The notes below the pieces were generated by a model. The model did not search any database and was not told the DNA's origin. It saw only the letters and a program-made list of their open reading frames with translations. Shown here in pieces: positions 1 to 9,497 of a DNA stretch of 64,000 nucleotides. The position numbers and the translations under genes are program-made. How positions within the stretch are numbered: position 1 is the first letter of the stretch; each line of letters begins with the position of its first letter. This DNA comes from an uncultured Winogradskyella sp. GTDB taxonomy: Bacteria; Bacteroidota; Bacteroidia; Flavobacteriales; Flavobacteriaceae. The stretch is from contig NZ_CANMXL010000002.1 in assembly GCF_947501905.1 (NCBI RefSeq), positions 434,001-498,000 on the forward strand, given 5' to 3'.

Positions 1-1378
1 ATATAACACCAATTACAAATTAGATTTTGATAAGGAAGGTCATAATATTGAGTTAGAAGTTGATTATAATGTTTTTGATGCTGATGTAGAAACAAACAAC
101 AGTTTCACTGGAACTAATGTGAGACCAAATTTTAATGAGTTTACGGACACAGATAGAGAACGTACAACGATAAACTTAGACTATACAAATCCTTTATCTG
201 ATAGTGCAAAATTAGAAGTTGGAGCTCAAGCTAGATTGTTTACAAATGAATTAGCTTATAATTCTGATGCACGTGTACAAAATCAGTTTGGAACATACAT
301 TCCAACAGCTACAAGTTTTGATTATGAACGTAATATCTATTCTGTATATGCTAGTTATGGGAAACAATTAGAGAAATGGTCATACAAACTTGGGCTTCGT
401 GCAGAAACTGTTACTGTTGATGCTTTTGCGGTTGATACAGATTTAACTAATAATACACAAACAGATTTTCCTTTTGAAAACGATTACACACAAGTATATC
501 CATCAGCTTTTGTTACTTATAATCCGTCAGAGAAAAACTCTTACCAATTTAGTTATAGTCGTCGTGTAGATAGACCAGGCGTAGGGCAAGTAAATCCTAT
601 TCCCGAGTTTAATACTCCATTAATATCACAATTTGGTAATCAGGAATTAGAACCTCAATTTACCAACTCTATTGAAGCTAATTATACAAGAAATCTGGAA
701 AAAGGTAGTATTACAGGTGGTGTATTCTACAGACTAATTGAAGATGAGATTAATCAAGGTGTTTTTGTAGACCGTTCGACTTTAGGCTCTGGAAGAGTCA
801 TCTTAAGAGTAGATAATTTTGGAAATACATCTGCATATGGTGTAGAAATATCTTCAAGCTATAGACCAACAAAATGGTGGAGCTTTAATGCTAGTTTTGA
901 TATGTATGGTCGTAAGCAACGTGGTTTTGCTGAAAGCTTAGACCCAAACATTGTAAACCCAACAGAAAATGATATTGTACTAGAAAATACTGAAGTAGAT
1001 AACTTAATCTTAAATTTTAGAGTCTTTAATAATTTCAAGGTTACTAAAAAATTATCGCTTTCTGCATTTGCAATGTATAGAGGAAAAGATACTGGCTTAA
1101 ACTTTGAAATGGAGCCTATGTATTTTGTTAATCTAGGTATGCGCTACAGTTTTCTTCAAGAAAATAGAGCCACGTTTAGTTTAAACTTTAATAATGTGTT
1201 TGACACTCAAGAAATAAATATTCTTAGTGAACGTCCTTTTAGACAAGAAGCTCAGGTAATGCCAGAGTTCAAAACAATTTTCGCTGGTCTTTCTTACCGC
1301 TTTGGAGGTGGAAAATACAGAGCAAAATCACGTAAAAGACGTGATAATGATGAAAAATCTGGAGGTGGATTCATATAA
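1..1378 (+). CDS. TonB-dependent receptor-like outer-membrane beta-barrel protein (3' part)
   Basis: The frame is open from base 2, so the gene begins outside the window; the first in-window start-like codon (GTG, base 119) is internal. The visible 458 or so residues are amphipathic beta-strand repeats with many aromatic residues (for example SYQFSYSRRVDRPG and NFNNVFDTQE), typical of the C-terminal barrel of the outer-membrane beta-barrel family (OMP_b-brl_3) that is related to TonB-dependent receptors and common in flavobacteria. The usual N-terminal carboxypeptidase-like and plug domains would lie upstream. The tail after the last strand (YRFGGGKYRAKSRKRRDND) is basic and glycine-rich. The substrate cannot be told. 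A strong terminator follows at 1444-1474. Confidence 0.85.
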   Translation, partial: YNTNYKLDFDKEGHNIELEVDYNVFDADVETNNSFTGTNVRPNFNEFTDTDRERTTINLDYTNPLSDSAKLEVGAQARLFTNELAYNSDARVQNQFGTYIPTATSFDYERNIYSVYASYGKQLEKWSYKLGLRAETVTVDAFAVDTDLTNNTQTDFPFENDYTQVYPSAFVTYNPSEKNSYQFSYSRRVDRPGVGQVNPIPEFNTPLISQFGNQELEPQFTNSIEANYTRNLEKGSITGGVFYRLIEDEINQGVFVDRSTLGSGRVILRVDNFGNTSAYGVEISSSYRPTKWWSFNASFDMYGRKQRGFAESLDPNIVNPTENDIVLENTEVDNLILNFRVFNNFKVTKKLSLSAFAMYRGKDTGLNFEMEPMYFVNLGMRYSFLQENRATFSLNFNNVFDTQEINILSERPFRQEAQVMPEFKTIFAGLSYRFGGGKYRAKSRKRRDNDEKSGGGFI

Positions 1379-1443
1379 AGATATAGATTTAGTAGCCTTT
1401 CTTAATAGTTGATGGTTAGTGTTAGTGTTAGGCTATTAAACAG

Positions 1444-1474
1444 AAAACCCGGAGCAAATTTGCTTCGGGTTTTT
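1444..1474 (+). terminator. Rho-independent terminator of the receptor gene
   Basis: The stem AACCCGGAGC/GCTTCGGGTT has an AAATTT loop and is followed by a T-run. It lies 66 bases after the receptor stop. Confidence 0.85.
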
Positions 1475-1555
1475 GTTTGGCATACTATTTGAAAACAGAT
1501 TCTGTAATGATAAATAACACTTATCGACTTATCCTATAACTAGTTATAGTTTACA

Positions 1556-1640
1556 ATTATTTGAGTTAGTCTTCAAAATAAAAATAACTACAAATTAGAT
1601 ATAGTAAAATCCAAAGGTTGTCCGCTTTTGGATTTTTTTT
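1556..1640 (+). ncRNA. Possible ~70-nt small RNA with terminator
   Basis: A weak -7-like box (ATTATTTG, 1556-1563) is followed about 45 bases later by a stem AATCCAAA/TTTGGATT (1608-1634) and eight T residues. There is no open reading frame between them. The same arrangement recurs at 1729-1811, 10141-10225, 30116-30192 and 41747-41830. The promoter match is poor, so this is tentative. Confidence 0.25.
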
Positions 1641-1728
1641 GTTAAAACGCGTTAAATATGTTAAAGTTTGCAATAAAAAATAAACAAAAGCGTCTTTGTT
1701 ATAGATAAGTTTTAAGTAATAAGTGTTA

Positions 1729-1811
1729 TATATTTTTAAGTTTATAACATAGTGTTAGTTAAAGTTGGTTAATAGCTGAAAAAGCCGAGTCTGGAGAGTC
1801 TCGGCTTTTTT
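1729..1811 (+). ncRNA. Possible ~70-nt small RNA with terminator
   Basis: The box TATATTTT (1729-1736) resembles TAnnTTTG. The stem AAAAGCCGAG/CTCGGCTTTT (1780-1809) closes the unit, and no ORF lies inside. The sequence just before the stem (TTAATAGCTGAAAAAGC) is nearly the same as that before the stem at 10191. The hairpin also has a T-run in the minus direction and could end the fabH transcript. Confidence 0.3.
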
Positions 1812-1847
1812 GATCTTATAAAAAATCTTTAATCTAGTTCTGAAAAA

Positions 1848-2858
1848 TTACCACTTCATTATAGCACTTCCCCAAGTAAAACCACTACCAAAAGCAGCTA
1901 AAACTACATTATCGCCTTCTTTTATTTTTCCTTCTTCCCAAGCCTCTGTTAATGCAATCGGGATTGATGCTGCAGTAGTATTACCATAACGCATAATGTT
2001 ATTATACACTTGGTCATTACTTAGACCAAATTTCCTTTGGATAAACTGTGATATACGCAGATTAGCTTGATGCGGAATAAGCATATCTATATCTTCTTTC
2101 TGAAGTTTGTTTTGTGTTAAACCTTCAATAATAGCTTCACTAAAACGCACTACGGCATGTTTAAAAACAAACTGCCCATTCATATAAGGATAATAAGACA
2201 CATCTTCTGGGTCATTTTCTTCCATAATAGCATCCACCCAGCGTCCTGTACTCGGTCCTTCTAAAGCTAATTCTGCAGCATGCTTTCCTTCAGAATGTAA
2301 GTGTGTAGATAAAACACCTTTTGTATTATCTTCTTCTCTACTTAAAACAGCAGCGCCTGCACCATCTCCAAAAATCACAGTCACACCACGACCTCTTGTA
2401 GAACGTTCTAATCCACCAGAGTGATTTTCACTACCAATGACTAAAACATTTTTGTACATCCCAGTTTTTATAAACTGATCTGCTACAGAAATACCATATA
2501 TAAATCCAGAACACTGATTTCTGATATCAATGGCACCGATAGTATCCATTTCTAAAAGTTCCTGCACACGTACACCTCCGCCAGGAAAATACATATCTGG
2601 ACTCAAGGTTGCAAAAACAATAAAATCTATATCATCCTTGGTTAATCCAGCGCGTTCTATAGCAATTTTGGCAGCCTTTGCTCCCATTATAGAAGTTGTA
2701 TCGTCACTTGTTTTTGGGTCTATCCAACGGCGTTCTTTAATACCAGTACGCTCCTGTATCCACTCATCACTTGTATCCATAAACGCTTTTAAATCGTTAT
2801 TGGTTACCACATTCTCTGGCACATATTTTCCTAAACCAGTAATTCTTGAATTGTACAT
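1848..2858 (-). CDS. fabH: 3-oxoacyl-ACP synthase III (KAS III)
   Basis: The product should condense acetyl-CoA (or a branched acyl-CoA) with malonyl-ACP to start fatty-acid synthesis in the cytoplasm. At 336 residues it has family length and carries the full catalytic triad: Cys116 in RNQCSGFIYG, His263 in IPHQAN and Asn293 in YGNTTAA. The glycine-rich C-terminal motif AFGSGFTWGSAIMKW is also typical. The ATG at 2858 is followed by the usual MYNSRITGLGKYVPE start. It stands alone, and no other fab genes are next to it. Branched-chain priming would fit a flavobacterium but cannot be read from the sequence. Confidence 0.95.
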   Translation of the reverse strand: MYNSRITGLGKYVPENVVTNNDLKAFMDTSDEWIQERTGIKERRWIDPKTSDDTTSIMGAKAAKIAIERAGLTKDDIDFIVFATLSPDMYFPGGGVRVQELLEMDTIGAIDIRNQCSGFIYGISVADQFIKTGMYKNVLVIGSENHSGGLERSTRGRGVTVIFGDGAGAAVLSREEDNTKGVLSTHLHSEGKHAAELALEGPSTGRWVDAIMEENDPEDVSYYPYMNGQFVFKHAVVRFSEAIIEGLTQNKLQKEDIDMLIPHQANLRISQFIQRKFGLSNDQVYNNIMRYGNTTAASIPIALTEAWEEGKIKEGDNVVLAAFGSGFTWGSAIMKW

Positions 2859-3041
2859 AAACTTTAAATATTAAGGGAAAAGCAAAATTAACTATTTAGA
2901 AACTAATCAGAATTGCATTCGTTATGCAAGCATAATAAACTAAATTTAAGAGTCTATAGCAATAATTTTAACATCATTATTACATTTTCAAGTTTCTATT
3001 TTAAGTATCTTCAAGCCACTAATCAATTATCATTATCAAAA

Positions 3042-5492
3042 ATGAAAACATTAATCAAATTATTCTCATTCCTATTTCTATTAAATGCCTATGCACAACA
3101 AAGTCTAACCTATCAACAACCATCTGATGAAATTTTAGAATTAGCTGATGTCGAATTAGCTCCTGGTGTACAAATTGATAGTAAAGGTGAAAACATGGTA
3201 CTCTTATACCGCAATCAGTATAAATCTATTGAAGAGCTATCAGAAACCGAATTACGTTTAGCAGGTTTAAGAATCAATCCTGTTACTAATATTGGTAGTA
3301 GAACCAATTACTACACTAATTTAAAAGTAAAAAAAATTAAGGATAAAGATGCAAAGCAAGTTCAAGGTTTGCCAGAAAATGCTAGACTTTCGGGATTTAG
3401 ATGGTCGCCAGATGAAAGTATGATTGCTTGCTTAAATACCACATCAAAAGGCGTAGAAGTTTGGGTTTTAAATATTGCAGAAGGGAAAGTTACTAAGCTA
3501 ACTGATGCTAACGTAAATGCAAATATGGGAAGCACAATTAACTGGTTTAAAGATAACAACCATTTATTGGTTAAAATACTACCCAGTGACAGGAAAGAAT
3601 TGATTAACACTGCTACTGCTGTACCAACTGGACCAACAGTTTCAGTAAGTGATGGTGCTAAAGCACAAAATAGAACATACCAAGATTTATTAAAAACACC
3701 TAATGACGAATTCAACTTTGAGCAATTAGCACGTTCAGAAATCAAAAAGGTATCAATAAATGGAAATATTTCTCATTTTTTAGAAGCAGATATGTATCGC
3801 GGTATTAACTTTTCGCCAGATGGTAAATACGTTATGGTTACTAAAATTAAGCGCCCTTTTTCATATATAGTTACTTACACAAGATTCCCAAGTGAAAGTA
3901 TTATGTATGAGGCTAACGGGAACAAAGTAAGTACTGTTAATGAAGTTCCTTTAGATGAAGTAAGACCAAAAGGATTTATGTCTACAAGAATGGGCAAACG
4001 TAATATGAATTGGAGAGCAGATAAGCCTTCTACTCTAGTTTGGGCAGAAGCTTTAGACAATGGTGATCCTGCTGTAGAAGCAGAGTACAGAGATGCGGTT
4101 TACCAACTTAATGCTCCTTTTAATGGTAAAGCAAAAGAAATATTAAAAACGAAACAACGTTTTTCGGGTATTCAATGGGGAGATGATAATAATGCAATAG
4201 CATATGATTACTGGTGGAACACACGTAATTTAAAAACTTATTTATTTAACCCTTCAACCGGAAATGCAAAAATTATATCCGACAGAAGTTATCAAGATCG
4301 TTATAGTGACCCTGGGAATTTCGTTAGTTCAAAAAATGAATTAGGGAGGTATACTTTAGATATAAATGGTGATAAGCTCTATCTTATGGGTGATGGCTAT
4401 TCTAAAGAGGGTCAATTTCCATTTATAGATGAGTATAATATAAAATCTGGTAAAACCAAACGTTTATATCAATCTACTTACACAGATAAATTAGAAACAC
4501 TCAATACGGCTATTGATATGAAAAAAGGCGAAATACTTGTTCGTATCGAATCACAAAAAGAATATCCTAATTACTACATAAGAAACATTAACAAAGACAA
4601 TGACTTAACAGCTATTACTGCTTTTGAAAATCCTTTTAAAAGCCTTGAAGAAATTGATAAACGAGTTGTTAGCTACAAACGAGATGATGGTTTAGATTTA
4701 GAAGGCACACTTTACTTACCGTTAGATTATAAAGAAGGAGAAAAATACCCTATGATTTTATGGGCTTATCCTCGTGAGTATAAAGATAAAGCTAGTGCCT
4801 CGCAAAGTACAGCAAACCCAAATGAGTTTGTATATCCGTATTGGGGTTCTCCAATTTATTGGGTAACTAAAGGCTATGTTGTTTTAGATGACGCAGCATT
4901 CCCTATCGTTGGAGAGGGCTCTGAAGAACCAAATGACTCGTTTAGAACACAATTAGTTGCCAACGGAAAAGCCGCTATAGATGCCGTTGACAATTTAGGT
5001 TATATCGATAGAAATAAAGTTGCTGTTGGAGGTCATAGCTATGGTGCTTTTATGACAGCTAATTTATTATCACATTCAAACCTTTTTGCAGCAGGAATAG
5101 CAAGAAGTGGTGCCTATAATAGAACTTTAACACCTTTTGGTTTCCAAAGTGAGGAGCGTAGTTATTGGGAAGCACCTGAAATTTATTATAATATGTCTCC
5201 GTTTATGCATGCAGATAAAATGAAAACACCATTACTTCTTATTCATGGTGTAGCAGATAATAATTCAGGAACTTACCCATTGCAGAGTGAGCGCTACTTT
5301 AACGCACTTAAAGGCTTAGGTGCTCCCGTAAGATTGGTAATGTTGCCTAAAGAAAGTCATGGCTATAGAGCTAAAGAATCTATTATGCACATGCTATGGG
5401 AACAAGACCAATGGTTAGAAAAGCATGTTAAGAACAAAAAGAAAGAAGAGAAAAAAATTGAAAATAAAAAACCTAAAGTAAAGGGTAAATAG
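3042..5492 (+). CDS. S9 family (prolyl oligopeptidase-type) exported peptidase
   Basis: This is a serine peptidase that probably degrades peptides in the periplasm or at the cell surface. I choose the ATG at 3042 because it opens a clear signal peptide (MKTLIKLFSFLFLLNAYAQQ); the open frame extends back to 2913 with no secretion signal. The protein is 816 residues: an N-terminal propeller-like region (WSPDESMIACL and SPDGKYVMV blades) and a C-terminal alpha/beta hydrolase. The catalytic triad is Ser666 in GGHSYGAF, Asp739 in HGVADNNSG and His773 in ESHGYR. The C-terminal tail is lysine-rich (about 25 residues). It resembles glutamyl/prolyl endopeptidases of Bacteroidota; the exact specificity is unknown. 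Confidence 0.9.
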   Translation: MKTLIKLFSFLFLLNAYAQQSLTYQQPSDEILELADVELAPGVQIDSKGENMVLLYRNQYKSIEELSETELRLAGLRINPVTNIGSRTNYYTNLKVKKIKDKDAKQVQGLPENARLSGFRWSPDESMIACLNTTSKGVEVWVLNIAEGKVTKLTDANVNANMGSTINWFKDNNHLLVKILPSDRKELINTATAVPTGPTVSVSDGAKAQNRTYQDLLKTPNDEFNFEQLARSEIKKVSINGNISHFLEADMYRGINFSPDGKYVMVTKIKRPFSYIVTYTRFPSESIMYEANGNKVSTVNEVPLDEVRPKGFMSTRMGKRNMNWRADKPSTLVWAEALDNGDPAVEAEYRDAVYQLNAPFNGKAKEILKTKQRFSGIQWGDDNNAIAYDYWWNTRNLKTYLFNPSTGNAKIISDRSYQDRYSDPGNFVSSKNELGRYTLDINGDKLYLMGDGYSKEGQFPFIDEYNIKSGKTKRLYQSTYTDKLETLNTAIDMKKGEILVRIESQKEYPNYYIRNINKDNDLTAITAFENPFKSLEEIDKRVVSYKRDDGLDLEGTLYLPLDYKEGEKYPMILWAYPREYKDKASASQSTANPNEFVYPYWGSPIYWVTKGYVVLDDAAFPIVGEGSEEPNDSFRTQLVANGKAAIDAVDNLGYIDRNKVAVGGHSYGAFMTANLLSHSNLFAAGIARSGAYNRTLTPFGFQSEERSYWEAPEIYYNMSPFMHADKMKTPLLLIHGVADNNSGTYPLQSERYFNALKGLGAPVRLVMLPKESHGYRAKESIMHMLWEQDQWLEKHVKNKKKEEKKIENKKPKVKGK

Positions 5493-5506
5493 TCCTTTTA
5501 GAATAT

Positions 5507-5539
5507 AAAAAAGCCATTCAATATTTGAATGGCTTTTTT
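5507..5539 (+). terminator. Terminator of the S9 peptidase gene
   Basis: A perfect stem of 15 base pairs (AAAAAAGCCATTCAA with its complement) encloses a 3-base loop and ends in a T-run, 15 bases after the stop codon. Confidence 0.9.
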
Positions 5540-5645
5540 ATGCCATCTTGTCATTTATTAAGGATTGGTATTTTATTTGAATATTGTGTATTTAAATTAA
5601 AACATAAGATTCCCTACTAGTAAGGAATGACAAAATTGAAATATT

Positions 5646-7532
5646 ATGACAAAAGGAAACATTAATGTATCGGTAGAAAACATCTTTCCGTTAATTAAAA
5701 AATTCTTGTACAGCGACCACGAAATTTTTCTTCGTGAGTTAATAAGTAATGCAACCGATGCCACTTTAAAACTAAAGCACTTAACCAATATTGGTGAGTC
5801 TAAAGTAGAATATGGTAACCCGCAAATTGAAGTAAAAGTAGATAAGGATGCAAAAAAATTGCATATCATTGACCAAGGTCTAGGCATGACTGCTGACGAG
5901 GTTGAAAAATACATTAACCAAGTCGCATTTTCAGGAGCTGAAGAGTTCTTAGACAAATACAAAGATGCTGCTCAAGATGCTGGTATCATTGGTCATTTTG
6001 GATTAGGTTTCTATTCTGCATTTATGGTTGCAGATAAAGTAGAAATCATTACCAAATCTCATAAAGATGAAGCTGCAGCACATTGGACCTGTGATGGCTC
6101 ACCAGAATACACACTTGAAGAAGCAAATAAAACAGATAGAGGAACAGAAATCATCCTACATATTGCCGAAGATTCTACAGAGTTTTTAGAAGACAGCAGA
6201 ATTAGCGAACTATTATTAAAATATAATAAGTTTATGCCTGTGCCAATTAAGTTTGGTACAAAAACGGAAACACTTCCAAAGCCCGAAGATGCTAAAGAAG
6301 ATGACCCAGCACCTACTCAAGAAGTTGAAAACATTATAAATAATCCAAATCCAGCTTGGACAAAACTACCTGCTGATTTAGAGGAAGACGATTATAAAAA
6401 CTTCTACCGCGAGTTGTATCCAATGCAATTTGAGGAGCCATTGTTTAACATTCACTTAAATGTTGACTATCCTTTTAACCTTACTGGTATTCTATATTTT
6501 CCAAAGATGTCTGCAGATATGCAAATTCAAAAGGATAAGATTCAGTTGTATCAAAATCAAGTCTTTGTTACAGATAACGTTGAAGGTATAGTTCCTGAAT
6601 TTTTAACCATGCTTCGTGGTGTTATCGACTCACCAGATATTCCTTTAAACGTATCTCGTAGTTACTTGCAAGCCGATGGCGCAGTAAAGAAAATTTCGTC
6701 TTACATCACTCGTAAAGTTGCAGATAAACTAAAATCTTTATTTAATAACAACCGTGAAGATTTTGAAGCGAAATGGGATGATATTAAAATAGTAATCGAA
6801 TATGGAATGCTTTCTGAAGAAAAATTCTTCGAAAAAGCAGATGCTTTTGCGCTTTACCCAACAGTAGATGGCACATATTACACATACGAAGAGCTTTTCA
6901 ATAAAATAAAAGCAAAACAAACTGATAAAGATGACAAATTAGTTATCCTTTATGCTTCGGATAAAGATGCACAGCATTCATATATTGAAGCAGCAAAAGT
7001 AAAAGGCTATGAAGTTTTATTGTTAGACTCTCCTATTGTATCGCACTTAATTCAAAAATTAGAAACGACAAAAGAAAATATTTCTTTTGCACGTGTTGAT
7101 GGTGACCATATCGATAACTTAATCAAAAAAGAAGATACAGCGATTTCAAAACTATCTGAAGACGAAAAGAAATCTTTAGATGAATTATTAAAAGAAGTTG
7201 TACCGTCAGAAAAATTTATGGTACAGCTCGAAGCTATGGATAGTGACGCATCGCCTTTTATGATTACGCAACCAGAGTTTATGCGTCGCATGAAAGAGAT
7301 GCAGCAAACTGGTGGCGGTGGTATGTTTGGTATGGGTAACATGCCAGAGATGTATAATCTTGTAGTAAATACAAATTCTGAATTGGTTAGTGAAATCTTA
7401 AATACAAAAACCCGAAAGAAGCAAGAACGCTTAATTAATCAAAGTTTGGATTTAGCTCGTCTATCTCAAGGTCTTCTTAAAGGTCAAGAATTGACTAATT
7501 TTATTAAGCGTAGCTACGATATGATAAAATAG
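5646..7532 (+). CDS. htpG: Molecular chaperone HtpG (Hsp90 family)
   Basis: This cytoplasmic ATP-dependent chaperone is 628 residues, the normal bacterial length. The N-terminal GHKL ATPase domain has the ATP-binding segment LRELISNATDATLKL, the DQGLGM loop and the lid/glycine motif GHFGLGFYSAFMVADKVEI. The middle domain carries YFPKMSADMQIQKDKIQLYQNQVFVTD-like sequence including the conserved arginine loop (LNVSRSYLQAD). The C-terminal dimerisation domain is present and there is no MEEVD tail, as in other bacterial forms. It is a single-gene unit with its own terminator. The glycine/methionine-rich stretch GGGGMFGMGNM (about residue 555) is a local insertion seen in related flavobacterial proteins. 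Confidence 0.96.
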   Translation: MTKGNINVSVENIFPLIKKFLYSDHEIFLRELISNATDATLKLKHLTNIGESKVEYGNPQIEVKVDKDAKKLHIIDQGLGMTADEVEKYINQVAFSGAEEFLDKYKDAAQDAGIIGHFGLGFYSAFMVADKVEIITKSHKDEAAAHWTCDGSPEYTLEEANKTDRGTEIILHIAEDSTEFLEDSRISELLLKYNKFMPVPIKFGTKTETLPKPEDAKEDDPAPTQEVENIINNPNPAWTKLPADLEEDDYKNFYRELYPMQFEEPLFNIHLNVDYPFNLTGILYFPKMSADMQIQKDKIQLYQNQVFVTDNVEGIVPEFLTMLRGVIDSPDIPLNVSRSYLQADGAVKKISSYITRKVADKLKSLFNNNREDFEAKWDDIKIVIEYGMLSEEKFFEKADAFALYPTVDGTYYTYEELFNKIKAKQTDKDDKLVILYASDKDAQHSYIEAAKVKGYEVLLLDSPIVSHLIQKLETTKENISFARVDGDHIDNLIKKEDTAISKLSEDEKKSLDELLKEVVPSEKFMVQLEAMDSDASPFMITQPEFMRRMKEMQQTGGGGMFGMGNMPEMYNLVVNTNSELVSEILNTKTRKKQERLINQSLDLARLSQGLLKGQELTNFIKRSYDMIK

Positions 7533-7556
7533 AACTTTTAGATTTATATTTTTAAT

Positions 7557-7591
7557 AAAACCACCTTGTGAAAACTTGGTGGTTTTATTAT
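7557..7591 (+). terminator. Terminator of htpG; first copy of a 35-bp direct repeat
   Basis: The stem AAAACCACC/GGTGGTTTT follows the htpG stop by 25 bases. The 35-bp sequence is identical to 9387-9421. Confidence 0.85.
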
Positions 7592-7704
7592 GCCTATTTC
7601 ATAAACCATGTTCACTCACCAGAATATAGTGTTAACTCAATAAGAGTTTTTAAAGGTTTCATAATCATTTAGGTTTACTTCATATTAACTTAAATACATT
7701 TATT

Positions 7705-8352
7705 ATGAAAAGCCAATTAGAATTAAGCGTTGCAACACCTTGTTCAAAAAAATTTAGTGACTTCTCACCAACTAAAAATGGTGGGTTTTGTGATTCTTGT
7801 AACAAAGAAGTCATCGATTTTACTAAAATGAAAGATGAGAATATCATTAAATTTTTTCAAACTAATACAGAAAATACTTGCGGTATTTTTAATAGCCCTC
7901 AATTAAAAACCTATAATACGACGAAAACCCAACGTCAATTTAGTTTTATAGGTACTATCGCAGCCGCTTGTTTGGCTCTATTATCTTTTGGTTCAATAGA
8001 GGCTCAAACAAAAACTCAGAGTCCAAAAAACACAATATCTCAACAAACTAATACTTTTACAGTAAAAGGAAATGTTTCTGATGGGGATTTGCCATTGCCT
8101 GGAGTAAACATTATTCTTAAAGGCTCAAAAATAGGAACTCAAACAGATTTTGATGGAAACTTTACATTTCCTCAAAAATTAAAGAAGGGAGATGTTTTGC
8201 TCTTTAGTTATATTGGGATGAAGTCACAAAAAGTTGTTATTAATGATAAAAACACAGCTTCTAATGTTAGCTTAAAACTAGATATGAAACTTGATCAAGT
8301 TATAATAATGGGAAAAGTATCTTCAAAAAAGGTGTACAAATCTAGACACTAA
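7705..8352 (+). CDS. Membrane protein with Cys-cluster N-terminus and carboxypeptidase-like regulatory domain
   Basis: The 215-residue protein starts with a small cytoplasmic segment holding Cys13, Cys29 and Cys32 (ATPCSKKFSDFSP, GGFCDSCNKEV), which may bind a metal. A hydrophobic helix follows at about residues 78-97 (TIAAACLALLSFGSIEAQ). The C-terminal half is a CarboxypepD_reg-like beta-sandwich (VKGNVSDGDLPLPGVNIILKG, TQTDFDGNFTF, LLFSYIGMKSQ), the same fold that precedes TonB-dependent receptors. Small stand-alone proteins of this layout are frequent in flavobacteria and have no known function. It is followed 11 bp later by the transglutaminase-like gene, so the two are probably co-transcribed. 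Confidence 0.75.
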   Translation: MKSQLELSVATPCSKKFSDFSPTKNGGFCDSCNKEVIDFTKMKDENIIKFFQTNTENTCGIFNSPQLKTYNTTKTQRQFSFIGTIAAACLALLSFGSIEAQTKTQSPKNTISQQTNTFTVKGNVSDGDLPLPGVNIILKGSKIGTQTDFDGNFTFPQKLKKGDVLLFSYIGMKSQKVVINDKNTASNVSLKLDMKLDQVIIMGKVSSKKVYKSRH

Positions 8353-8363
8353 ACCTATTTGCT

Positions 8364-9368
8364 ATGAAAAAGATTGTTTTACTTTTTATTATAATAGTTT
8401 ACCAAGGAAACGCACAAGTGTCAGACTTTAGAGCTATCGATTTTACTTTGGCAGATAATATTGCAAAGCTTAACAAAGGTGCAAGTCTCAAAGACATGGG
8501 TAAGCTAGTGTACAATTTAACACATAAATTATCTACAGATGTCGAAAAGTTTAGAGCTATACATACTTGGGTTTGTCAAAACATTACTGGTGACTACACT
8601 CAGCACACCAAGGTACTTAGAAAGAGAAGACGATTAAAGGATGATAATGCTAGGTTTCTGTCTTGGAACAAAAAATATCGGAAAAAAGCATTTAAAAAAT
8701 TATTAAAGTACAAGCGTACCATGTGTACAGGGTATGCATACATTATAAAAGAATTATGTTTTTTAGCAGGAATTGAAGCAAATATTGTAAATGGTTATGC
8801 CAGAACATTTGACACAAATATTGAAAAATTAGAATTTCAAAATCATTCATGGAATGTTATAAAACTCAATAACAAATGGTACTTATGTGATGCAACATGG
8901 TCCAGTGGTTATATGAACGAAGATTCAGTTTTTGTAAAAGATTACAATGATGGTTACTTTTTAGCAGAGCCTTTATTGTTTTCAAAAAATCATTATCCAA
9001 TTGAGAAAGAGTGGCTATTGATAGACTCATTAACTAATTCAGAATTCATACCTGGGCCCATTGTGTACGGAGAGGCATTTAAATACAATACTACACCTAT
9101 ATATCCAGAAACAATGAATGTAAAAACAATTAAAGGGCATGAAGTAAATTTCAGCATAAAATCTAAGGATATTACACTTGATAAAGTTTCATTATTACAT
9201 ACATATAGAAGAGGTGAAAAAACTTTAAAAATTACTGATATTAAAACTGAAAATGGTTATATAAAGTTTAAGCACAAATTTAAAAATCGAGGCTTTTACG
9301 ATATCCACCTACAAATAGATAATGATATTATAGCCACTTATACCGTCAAGGTCATGAAGCAGTATTGA
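8364..9368 (+). CDS. Exported transglutaminase-like domain protein
   Basis: A signal peptide (MKKIVLLFIIIVYQGNAQ) directs the 334-residue protein out of the cytoplasm. A transglutaminase/protease-like core covers about residues 55-200. The likely catalytic Cys is in KRTMCTGYAYIIKELC, His in NHSWNVIKL and Asp in WYLCDATW, the usual Cys-His-Asp order of the Transglut_core superfamily. The C-terminal 130 residues look beta-rich. Proteins of this type may cleave or crosslink peptide bonds; the substrate is unknown. It follows the regulatory-domain gene closely, and both sit between two identical terminators. Confidence 0.8.
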   Translation: MKKIVLLFIIIVYQGNAQVSDFRAIDFTLADNIAKLNKGASLKDMGKLVYNLTHKLSTDVEKFRAIHTWVCQNITGDYTQHTKVLRKRRRLKDDNARFLSWNKKYRKKAFKKLLKYKRTMCTGYAYIIKELCFLAGIEANIVNGYARTFDTNIEKLEFQNHSWNVIKLNNKWYLCDATWSSGYMNEDSVFVKDYNDGYFLAEPLLFSKNHYPIEKEWLLIDSLTNSEFIPGPIVYGEAFKYNTTPIYPETMNVKTIKGHEVNFSIKSKDITLDKVSLLHTYRRGEKTLKITDIKTENGYIKFKHKFKNRGFYDIHLQIDNDIIATYTVKVMKQY

Positions 9369-9386
9369 GTATCATGCATTATAAAC

Positions 9387-9421
9387 AAAACCACCTTGTG
9401 AAAACTTGGTGGTTTTATTAT
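9387..9421 (+). terminator. Terminator; second copy of the 35-bp direct repeat
   Basis: This sequence is identical over 35 bases to 7557-7591. It ends the transcript of the transglutaminase-like gene, whose stop is 18 bases upstream. Confidence 0.85.
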
Positions 9422-9497
9422 TACTACACATTACATCAAATATATTAGATAAAATAACGATAGTTCTTGGATAAGAATAAAGTTATAGCTAGATTAA

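Larger units (their letters stand above)
1379..1847. other. Gene-free spacer with three consecutive terminator hairpins
   Basis: No reading frame of credible length occurs on either strand between the receptor and fabH. The stretch is AT-rich and holds three GC-stem hairpins followed by T-runs (1444-1474, 1606-1640, 1780-1811). Only the first is needed to end the receptor transcript and one could serve fabH from the other side, so the two segments between hairpins may be short non-coding transcripts. Confidence 0.6.

Noticed and set aside
2530..2874. Open frame antisense to fabH
   Set aside because: It overlaps a well-supported fabH on the other strand and has low-complexity residues typical of a shadow frame.
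2913..3041. Extended N-terminus of the S9 peptidase
   Set aside because: It would bury the signal peptide that starts at the ATG at 3042.
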